Program-made: the position numbers and the translations under genes
Notes under the pieces: model-generated
What the model was told of the DNA's origin: nothing
The model's database searches: none
Seen by the model: the letters and a program-made list of their open reading frames with translations, nothing else
Assembly: GCA_026874595.1 (NCBI GenBank)
Contig: CM049309.1
Span: forward strand, 24,555,033 to 24,619,032
Direction of reading: 5' to 3'
DNA from: Sipunculus nudus
Lineage: Eukaryota > Annelida > Sipuncula > Golfingiida > Sipunculidae
Length of the DNA stretch: 64,000 bases
Part shown: positions 46,301-58,300 of the stretch, in pieces
Layout: every line of letters begins with the position of its first letter
Numbering within the stretch: the stretch's first letter is position 1

Positions 46301-49300
46301 GATCACATCACAAGGGATCAGGCATCACATAACACCACAAGGGATAAGTCATCACATAACACAGCAAGGGATAAGTCATCATATAACACCACAAGGGATA
46401 AGTCATCACATAACACAACAAGGGATAAGTTATCATAAAACACCCCAAGGGATAAGTAATCACATAACACCAAAAGAGATAAGTCATTACATAACACCAC
46501 AAGGGATAAGTCATCACATAAAACCATAAGGGATAAGTCATCACATAACACAACAAGGGATAAGTCATCATATAACACCACAAGGGATAAGTCATCATAT
46601 AACACCACAAGGGATAAGTCATTACATAACACCACAAGGGATAAGTCATCACATAAAACCATAAGGGATAAGTTATCACATAACACAACAGAGATAAGTC
46701 ATCAAATAACACCACAAGGGATAAGTCATCATAAAACACCACAAGGGATAAGTCATCACATAACACCACAAGGGATAAGTCATCACATAACACCATAAGG
46801 GATAAGTCATCACATAACACAACAAGGGATAAGTCATCACATAACCCAACAAGGGATAAGTCATCACATAACACAACAAGGGATAAGTCATCATATAACA
46901 CCACAAGGGATAAGTCATCACATAACACCACAAGGGATAAGTCATCACATAACACCATAAGGGATAAGTCATCACATAACACAACAAGGGATAAGTCATC
47001 ATATAACACCACAAGGGATAAGTCATCACATAACACAACAAGGGATAAGTCATCATATGACACCACAAGGGATGTCATCACATAACACAACAAGGGATAT
47101 GTCATCATATAACACCAAAAGAGATAAGTCATTACATAACACCACAAGGGATAAGTCATCACATAAAACCATAAAGGATATGTCATCACATAACACCACA
47201 AGGGATAAGTCATCATATAACACCACAAGGGATAAGTCATCATATAACACCACAAGGGATAAGTCATCATATAACACAACAAGGGATAAGTCATCACATA
47301 ACACAACAAGGGATAAGTCATCATATAACACCACAAGGGATAAGTCATCATATAACACCACAAGGGATAAGTCATTACATAACACATCAAGGGATAAGTC
47401 ATCACATAAAACCATAAGGGATAAGTCATCACATAACACAACAAGGGATAATTAAGTCATCATATAACACCACAAGGGGTAAGTCATCATATAACACAAC
47501 AAGGGATAAGTCATCACATAACACCACAAGGGATAAGTCATCACAAAACACCATAAGGGATAAGTCATCACATAACACAACAAGGGATAATTCATCATAT
47601 AACACCAAAAGAGATAAGTCATTACATAACACCACAAGGGATAAGTCATCACATAAAACCATAAAGGATATGTCATCACATAACACCACAAGGGATAAGT
47701 CATCATATAACACCAAAAGAGATAAGTCATAACATAACACCACAAGGGATAAGTCATCACATAAAACCATAAAGGATATGTCATCACATAACACCACAAG
47801 GGATAAGTCATCATATAACACCACAAGGGATAAGTCATCATATAACACCACAAGGGATAAGTCATCACATAACACAACAAGGGATAAGTCATCATATAAC
47901 ACCACAAGGGATAAGTCATCATATAACACCACAAGGGATAAGTCATTACATAACACCTCAAGGGATAAATCATCACATAAAACCATAAGGGATAAGTCAT
48001 CACATAACACAACAAGGGATAATTAAGTCATCATATAACACCACAAGGGATAAGTCATCATATAACACAACAAGGGATAAGTCATCACATAACACCACAA
48101 GGGATAAGTCATCACATAACACCATAAGGGATAAGTCATCACATAACACAACAAGGGATAAGTTATCACATAACACCACGAGGGATAAGTCATCACATAA
48201 CACAACAAGGGATAAGTCATCATATAACACCACAAGGGATAAGTCATCATATAACACCACAAGGGATAAGTCATCACATAACACCACAAGGGATAAGTCA
48301 TCACATAACACCATAAGGGATAAGTCATCACATAACACAACAAGGGATAAGTCATCATATAACACCACGAGGGATAAGTCATCATATAACACCACAAGGG
48401 ATAAGTCATCATATAACACCACAAGGGATAAGTCATCACATAACACCACAAGGGATAAGTCATCACATAACACCACAAGAAATAAATCATCACATAACAC
48501 AACAAGGGATAAGTCATCATATAACACCACAAGGGATAAGTCATCACATAACACCACAAGGGATAAGTCATCATATAACACCACAAGGGATAATTCATCA
48601 CATAACACAAACAGGGGATAAGTCATCATATAACACCAAAAGAGATAAGTCATTACATAACACCACAAGGGATAAGTCATCACATAAAACCATAAGGGAT
48701 ATGTCATCACATAACACCACAAGTGATAAGTCATCATATAACACCACAAGGGATAAGTCATCATATAACACCACAAGGGATAAGTCATCACATAACACCA
48801 TAAGGGATAAGTCATCACATAACACAACAAGGGATAAGTCATCATATAACACCACAAGGGATAAGTCATCATATAACACCACAAGGGATAAGTCATTACA
48901 TAACACCTCAAGGGATAAGTCATCACATAAAACCATAAGGGATAAGTCATCACATAACACGACAAGGGATAAGTCATCATATAACACCACAAGGGATAAG
49001 TCATCATATAACACCACAAGGGATAAGTCATCACATAACACCACAAGGGATAAGTCATCATATAACACCACAAGGGATAAGTCATCACATAACACAACAA
49101 GGGATAAGTCATCATATAACACCACAAGGGATAATTCATCACATAACACAAACAGGGGATAAGTCATCATATAACACCAAAAGAGATAAGTCATTACATA
49201 ACACCACAAGGGATAAGTCATCACATAAAACCATAAGGGATATGTCATCACATAACACCACAAGTGATAAGTCATCATATAACACCACAAGGGATAAGTC

Positions 49301-52300
49301 ATCATATAACACCACAAGGGATAAGTCATCACATAACACCATAAGGGATAAGTCATCACATAACACAACAAGGGATAAGTCATCATATAACACCACAAGG
49401 GATAAGTCATCATATAACACCACAAGGGATAAGTCATTACATAACACCTCAAGGGATAAGTCATCACATAAAACCATAAGGGATAAGTCATCACATAACA
49501 CGACAAGGGATAAGTCATCATATAACACCACAAGGGATAAGTCATCATATAACACCACAAGGGATAAGTCATCACATAACACCACAAGGGATAAGTCATC
49601 ACATAACACCATAAGGGATAAGTCATCACATAACACAACAAGGGATAAGTTATCACATAACACCACGAGGGATAAGTCATCACATAACACCACAAGGGAT
49701 AAGTCATCATATAACACCACAAGGGATAAGTCATCACATAACACCACAAGGGATAAATCATCACATAACACCACAAGAAATAAGTCATCACATAACACAA
49801 CAAGGGATAAGTCATCATATAACACCACAAGGGATAAGTCATCACCTAACACCACAAGGGATAAGTTATCACAAAAGACTTACAATAAGGGAATAAGTCA
49901 TAAAACAAGGCCTATAGGCCTAATGAGAACCTGTGCAATGGGATATACATTAGGTATAATGCATCCATGTTCGACCATTACTTTTCAAGTACATGTGTGA
50001 CATGAATATGTACAATGCAAGTACTAAACATTTTGAACTCAAGACCAAGCACCAGTAACACAAACATCACTGCTGAAATACTGGCATGGATGCACACAAC
50101 ACAAAATGATTGTAGGTGGCACTACCAGTCTTGTGTACGAGAATGCCATCAGGCTGATATGTAAAATCACTCTTGAAAAAAAGCAGGGACATATACTGTG
50201 CAAAAATTAATGTAGGTGGTGCCACCAGTCTTGTATACGACAAAGCTATTTGAGATATATACATATGCCCAATTTTAGGCTGATTATCATATCCCTCCTG
50301 AGAAATATGCAGGGACATACACTGCAAAAATAATTGTAGTTGGTAACATGGGTTTTGTATACAAGAAAGCCATCAGAGAAGCATGGACAAGTTAAAATGT
50401 CAGGGCAATACATTAAACTTCTGTTGAGTCAGGTGCCAACTGCAGCTACTGCACTGAGTGAACTCTTGACCTGAACCTAGCTGCACTGAAAGAACTCTTG
50501 ATCTGTTGCCTAATCTGATACAGTTGGTAGTCTGCCAAAGCTATAAATAGATTCAGACTGATCTTTGGCCTGTTGCCAAATCTGAAATAGTTGGCAGTCC
50601 ACCATGCTATTTATAGATACAGACACAATCTTGGCCTGTTGGTAAATCTGTAACACATACTGAAAGACTTTGGCTATCATGCTTTCTTCAAGCTGACATA
50701 TCCATAAGATTGTTTTTTTTTTAAATGTGTAGAATAATAAAAGATGTAGTCCTTTCATTATTAAAGGTCCAATAATTCTTCAAACAATCATTTCATTACA
50801 CATATCAAATGAAAAGGGAATAAGTCATCACAATTACAAAAAATAAGGGAATACGTCATCACAAAACACTTACAATGAAGGAATAAATCATCACAAAACA
50901 CTTACAATGGTGAATTAATCATCACAATACACTTACCACAAGGAAATAAGTCATCCAGTTGGGTAAAGAATTAGTAGCAAGTGAAACCACCACAGCAAGG
51001 TATCTGAGTGGAGTTAAGGAACACACATGAAATATGACTGAATGCTGTAAAACATCCTGATAAAAGTCTCTACCCATTAAGAAATGGATTTGATGTTTTT
51101 ATGTCTAAAGTACAAAATAATTTCTGTAAACAAATATCAGGGCATGTCCATTTTGTTGGAAAAGTAAACGACCACAGGTTTTAACTCTATTATGTTATAA
51201 AACAACTTCCTACTCATCCCTCCATCCATATTATACAGGAACTATAAACTTTAAGTGTGCCATTTTCAAATTTATATAAAAAGGAACTTAAACCTTTTTC
51301 ACAGTAAAGAATCCCATATGGGGTATGAGTTTATATTTGGGCTTTTTATGTTTGAATTGTAAAGGAAGGTAAAATAAGAGATGCTGTTCAGTTAATATGG
51401 GTTTCAATGCTATGAATCATGCAAATATCTTAAATGTTATTAAAAAAGTTTTACATCTGGTGAGAGAAAATGTCTGAAGGTATCTGTACCTGTCAGACAA
51501 ATGAAAGACCTGTGATTCCTATGGCTGTAAAATGTTCCCGATATCAAGCCAGCCTGACAAATGATCAATACAGTTACTTAAAATATACAGTAAAGTACAA
51601 ATATGATTTATTTCCAGAGCTTCTGACTATTATCCATACTCAAACACACTCAGCATATACGTAAACATAGTATGATATTACCTGATAAAATGAATGGGAA
51701 AAATCAAAATACATAGGCAGTTGTATAAAATAGCATGTTGACCAGAAGTGGTTACAGCCATTTTAAGTTTTGAGAGAGCATGAATGACTATCAAACCCTG
51801 ATTTCTGCTGCTCTGTTGCTGTATCAACAGTTAGAAGTCGACCAAGTCAGGAGAAAGGATACAGGCCAAACCAGCAGAATGCAGGCAGGCCCAGCAGGCC
51901 TTTCTTCTTCAGCACAACAATCAACAAAATCAAATCTGAAAAACAAGTGACCTCTGGATTCTGTTATTCTGGATATTGTTTAAAATGACAAAACAAAAGA
52001 TAAACAGGACCAGGGATACAGGAGATAACTACAGATGGAATGTTTATTCTTGGAGATCAAACCTTTTTTTGCATTTCCTTCATATGACGTATAGTTAATT
52101 GAGAAATGTGTATTTGGCAAAGAATGTATACACGATTTATCCAGAAATCTTAGCTTATGAATATATTAAGCTTCCTGCACACTGGTGATCATTTGTGACT
52201 GGGGATCAGTGACCAGTTGCAGAGTCAAGATCAAGGAGTTTCCTGCAACTCACTGAGTCTATAAACTAAAAAAAAGATTATGTCTAAGACTTTCAAAGGC

Positions 52301-55300
52301 ATACCCCCATCATATATTTATGCCCCTGTGACCTCAAAATCAAAAGGATTCTTGATCTGTGAGTGGGTCAGCTACCAGTGAAGGTGAAAGGTTTTGGTCA
52401 AATGGTTGAACTTAAAATGAGTCTACAAGCCAATTTTAGACAGAAGGTAGCACAAACAAAGGTGTTACTATATTCCTTATATCAATGTTTTTTCCAAGCA
52501 TATCTCTCTCTGTCTGAATCAGGCCTCATCAATGGCTGATACCTTTTGAATGAAATGCTATGTCAGTCTATGGATTTGAAGTTTTTGTTTAACAACCAAT
52601 ATTTAAAGTACTCACTTCATAACAATACATTAAATATAATGAAGAGATAAAAAGTTGAAATGGAAATGCCATGAAATTCAAATGTAATTAAAATGATAAA
52701 CAAGTGACGCAGGGGTCATAACACTCAGCTGATCTGAGGGACTGAGAAATTCTATCAACTTCAATTGCTATCATTTTAGATTTTTTTTGCAATTTTGTCT
52801 GAGACAGTTGTGAAGAATTAACAGAATATATTTTCTTCAAATTTTCCATGGTGACAGAAACACATGTGTGTAAATCTACAATTTATTTTCTGGGCTCCTA
52901 CTGTGACATGTAGAGCCAGATTTCTAATTCTGAAAATGCTTTTGAAAATGTGTGAAAATAAAGAATATATGTAGGTGGTGCCAGCAGTTTTCCACAGTAG
53001 AAAGAGCTATCTATGATCAACTAACTTACCAAATGTGTCCATGCAATAATTACTGAGCTTTCTGATCTAAAAGTATAATTTCATACATCAACAGGCCAAA
53101 ATTAAAAAATTTCGCAATTATGCTTGTAACAGTCCCTGAAGCACTGGCTATGCTGATTTACTTCATGTTTACATGGTAACAATGTTATATGTGCAGATGA
53201 TGCACATTTATTTCAGTTTTAGGTTGAATATAAAATTTTTTGGTTTGTGGCTCGGAGCATAAATACAAGTCTAATGTTCCTAATCTAATGCTAAAACACA
53301 CAAAAACAAAGTGAACTCACAGAATATAGGTAACAGTGACCTAATTTTTGGTAAGCAAGAATTACAAATGACCTACAATGGCATCATGTGAGAAGTTTCT
53401 GGGTCAAACTTTTATAACTTGTGCCCTGGTCAGAAGGATGACCAGACAGACAGTGGACAATGGGTCATTGCAATAGGTCAGCTGAGCTAAAAACAAAATG
53501 AGATTAAGTGAAAAGGGAAGAGATCATATGGGGCCAGGGATCAAATACAAAGGACCCATGGGTCATGTTGCTCAGCTGAATATTGGAAAATTTTAGAGCA
53601 TGCAAAATATACTTATTTCTTTTGGCTTTTCATATATATTTTCAATTTAAAAGCTAAGAGGAAATGGATTTGCTAAAAAGAAACCCTGTTTATTATAGAA
53701 AATGGACATGCGCCAAAGTATGATAATAAACATTAATTTATTAACTGATATAAAATGCTAAAACTAGGGACCCATAGGTCTCAACACTTTTTCAGAATGA
53801 TAGTCCTGTGACCTTAACCCATTACCTTGTGACCAAAAAATCTCAGAACTTAATATCCTTGAACTTGCAGCATTTAGATTATTGTTACAATCTTTTAAAA
53901 AAGGACCTTGTTGGCCTCTGACCACCTAAAAAACTACAGATTTCCTCACTTTTGGCAATTAAGACATGTGTGAAAGATAGAAATTTTGGGATGAAAAGTT
54001 TGATTTACAGTGCATCCACACTCTTTTTGAAGATGTAGTTCCTGTGACAGTCAACTTTGATCTCTGGGCCCTGAAAATTCAAATGAATTTACTGAAGTTG
54101 TTGGTCATTAATAAATCAAATTTGAGGCAAATCTGTCTATCAAAGGCATAATTATAATCCATACACTAATTTGTGATAAGATGGGCCCTGTGACCATGAC
54201 CTTCCACCCTATGACCTGAAAATCAAATAGAATCTCCCCCTATTAGCAGGTTAGCAATATCTTGAAGATGGAAGGTTTGTTGTGAAAAGTTTGGCTTGAA
54301 ATGCATACACATTCTTTTTAAAGAAATGGGTCCTGTGACACTGACCTTTGATAATTGGACCCCAAAGACGACACAGTGTTTTCTTTGGTGGTGAGCCATG
54401 TATAAGTTAAGTTTGAAATCAATATGCCAAACAAAACTTGAGTTTTCATCTGGAAACTAATTTGAGAACAGATGGCCCCTTTGACCTTGACCTTTGACCT
54501 TGTGACCCCAAATTCAATTAAGCTCTCCCCATAATGTCAAGTTTGCTTAATATGCAGGATGGAAAGTTTGGGATGAAAAGCTTGGCTCAAAATGCAGCAA
54601 TAATCTTTTTACATAGGTGAGTCCTGTGACCTTGACCTTTGACCTTGCGACCCAAAAATGTTACAGAATCCTGCTTTTGTGGTGGATCATATGTAAGTCA
54701 AGTTTGAAATCCATGTGTCAATCAAACCTAGAGATAATTATCATCTGGAAACAAATTTGTGTGGATGGACTGATGGCCAGACAGAAAGACAAACAGACAG
54801 ATAGGGCAATTACTATAAGGCATCCACTTGTGATTAATAAACACACCAGGTTTTGGGACACCAGATGTAATCACTGCTGAGAAACTGACACGATTGTTGT
54901 CATAGTAAAACTAGAATATCAGCTGAAGCTGACAAAAGCCCTCAGCCAAAAGAAAAGTGTTTATAGGTGGTTACAGTAACAACTATGAAATTTTTGTTCT
55001 CACATGAATGTATATCTGTACATGTCTCAGTTATAAATTTAAACTGGAGAGGTATGTACCATGTTTCATAACAATCCATCAAGTGCTTCCTGAGAAATAA
55101 GCTCCAAAGTGTTTTTCTTTAATCAGCTCTAAAACGTAGAAAAATAGGTCAAGGTCACCCATCTTCAAACTTGACCAAGATTTTGTCTATATACATCTTC
55201 ACCGAAGAAATAAAATTTCTACAGTGAATCCTTTTAGAGATATCTTGCTTAAAAGGCAAAATTTGAAAAATCTGATACAAATTAATTAAAATTCAGAGAT

Positions 55301-58300
55301 TATAGGTGGTACCCCCAAATTTGTGCAGCAGGTACAGACCATAAGTCCTAATAATCAAAGTAAGTTTTGTAAAAATCCACCCAAAGGTTTCAGAGAAATA
55401 AGCTTCTAACTGTTTTTCTATAATCAGCTCTAAAACGTATGAAAATAGGTCAAGGTCACCCATTTTTGAACTGGACCAAGATTTTGTTTATCTACATCTT
55501 CATCAAAGAAATAAAATTCCTATGTTAAATCCTTTAAAAGATATCCTGCTCCCAATGCCAAAGATGAAAATCCGATAAAATTCATTTAAAATCAGAAATT
55601 GTAGGTGGCGCCTAAAATCGGAAATTGTAGGTGGCGCCCCCAAACTTGTGCAGCAGGTACAGACCATCTGTCTCAATGATAATAGTTAATTTGTGAAAAT
55701 CCAACCAATGGTTCCTGAGAAATTAGCTTCTTAGTATTTTTCTATAATCAGCTCTAAAACTTTGAAAATTAGGCCAAGGTCCCCCATCTTCGAACTTGAC
55801 TGAGATTTTGTCAATATACATCTTAACTGAAGAAATAAAATTCCTACGGTGAATCCTTTTAGAGATATCCCACTCACAAGTTAAAAGTAAACAGATGCCT
55901 GACGGACAACGGAAGGATGGATCGACGGACAGCTTGGGTGACGACAGTAGCCCATCAGCCTAAGGGCTGATGGCTAAAAATTAGAAAAATATTTGTCAAA
56001 ATAACAAGAAGTACAGTTGGCGCCACCATTTTTTGGGAACTGACAAAACTAGTCATGGTCAATATTCAAGGTACACTCCTGAGGCAGCGGGAATCTTGCA
56101 CTTCTTAAGAAGCTACTGATTTTCCAGCTGCCTGCTTTGACCGTTTATGTTGCACTGAAACACCAGGTGGTGTGCCTGTCTGCTGAAAGACTGCAGATAT
56201 GACCAGCAGCCAACCAAATGTCAGTCAACAAACACTCGACAGGCATCCGGCTCCTCCCAGAAACCACGTGTGGGGCCATTCTCTCTCAGCCTGTGGCCTG
56301 TTCAAACAGTTCCCGGGCGATGAGCTGTCACTCAAAACAAAATGAACAACATTAGCTCTGTGTATTCCTCTCTTGGCTGGTAAACCATTTTGTCTTCCAG
56401 CACAGGGTCTCAGATTGGACCAAAATAAAGTGCTCCCCTCTGGTGTGGAGATTCAGGATATGAGGTCAAAACAAACAGCGCTTATGATATAGGTAGTTGG
56501 CTGTTTAAAAAGATAAAGGGCTGTTTAAAAAGCTTATATTCATGGCAAGATTTATGACCATTGATGCATTAATTATCAAGATATTGGAGGTTTTGTATCA
56601 AATTTTTTATTATTCTTGGGGTATTTTCAAGCCCCATAGCTCGGAGGGTATAGGTTGCAGTGACCTAATTTCAGGTTTCCTAGGAGATATTTTATTGACC
56701 TCCCTGGATATTCACTTAGAAGTTTCTAGTACCATCAGTTACAATTTGTGCCCTGCTAACAGAGGGCCTGACGACTGGGGCTGGCTTGATGTAAACAGTA
56801 CTTGACATGGTGCTTGAAAACGAATTAAAGCTACAGTTTTTTTATCACTTGGTTTCAAATTTCAGATTATAAAACATTGAATCCTTATGTGTACAAGCTG
56901 TGAAGATTAAATCAACAGTGCTTACAGTATGAAAATGTGCCATGCTAAAATTTGGGCAAATTTTAGGTACTTATTTTTCATTTAAGCTGATAACTTAAAC
57001 AAGGGACCCATGGGTCACGGCGCTCAGCTGTTATATATGATAAAAAAATATGATTTAGAAATGAGGCACATGCTTGTTTTGTGTGGAAATAAATATAAGC
57101 TGTATTATGAGTTGTGGGTGTTTAGCTTATGTATGATTTTGATAGTATCTTTAGAGACAGGGAAGAGGATTGATTTCATTAATTTTATTAACAAATGGAG
57201 TGCTATTGTCACACAGATTTTGACCTGGCCATATAACTTATAAGCAGAAGATATAATAAAGGAGTTTAACTATTTATTAAAAATAATTACAAATTGTCCC
57301 AAATATAATTTTTATTAAAAATAATAACAGAATTGTATGATTTTTTAAAATAAAATACAACTGAAATGATTATTAAAACAATATCAAAGAATATATTCAT
57401 GAATGCATTCAAGAATACATTTTGAAAGTATTTGCACTGGTATTCAAATACTTTCATTTTTACCTGAATTCCCATTCTTATGCAATAAATTTTATAATGG
57501 AGTACATATTCATATTCATATTCATATACATTTGCAAAGTATTTGCACCATGTCTGGTATTTATTCAGTTTTAGCCAAACAATGATGTTGAGAATCCAGA
57601 ATATAAACAAAGGACCCATGGGTCATGACAAAAGTTTGAAATTTTTGCAAATGCAAAATATGAAAAATATTCTATTGTAATGTTTTATATTTATATAAGC
57701 ATATGAGAAGCTAAGAGGAAAGGGCCCTCCTACTTGGTTATAGTAAAGTTCTCAATATATGATTGCAAACTAATACTCTGACAAGACTGTCATGAAGAAA
57801 AACAGTAAAAGTTTTGAGATACTGTGATGCATATGAAAAATTTACAGATGGACAGGCAAGTGGAGAGAATGGACTAATACCTTCATTCACTTTCAAAGGA
57901 ATAATGCATTTAAGTTTATATATAAGCCTATTTTTTTAGCATATCCACTTTTTTCATTAATAGTTTTTATCTGATTCATTTTTTTTATTTACATGTGTTA
58001 TAAATTTGTAATATAAAAGTGAAAATATAAGTTAAAATATTAGAATTCTAAGTTGCAATCATTATATATCCAGATTGTAGCTCACATTGGGTCATATTAT
58101 GCATACACATATATTTTATTATTTTTAAATCAAATGTTTAAACTGAATGTAAAAGAAAATAATGCCACAATATGGCATCTACAAAATTATTCCTTGAATT
58201 CCTATTAAAAAGTTTTGCACATTGGAGTTTTCAGGACAAGCTTAATTTTATTCACCGAAATAAAATAAAAGATTCAGTAAATTTGATAAAATAAAAACAT

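Noticed and set aside
46308-49855. Long open frames (up to 415 codons) on both strands
   Set aside because: They arise from a 27-bp tandem repeat, whose period keeps any stop-free frame open. The frames are periodic with 9 residues and mirror each other.
45922-49893. CRISPR-like regular repeat array
   Set aside because: Units are directly adjacent with no unique spacers, and the host is eukaryotic. It is a minisatellite.
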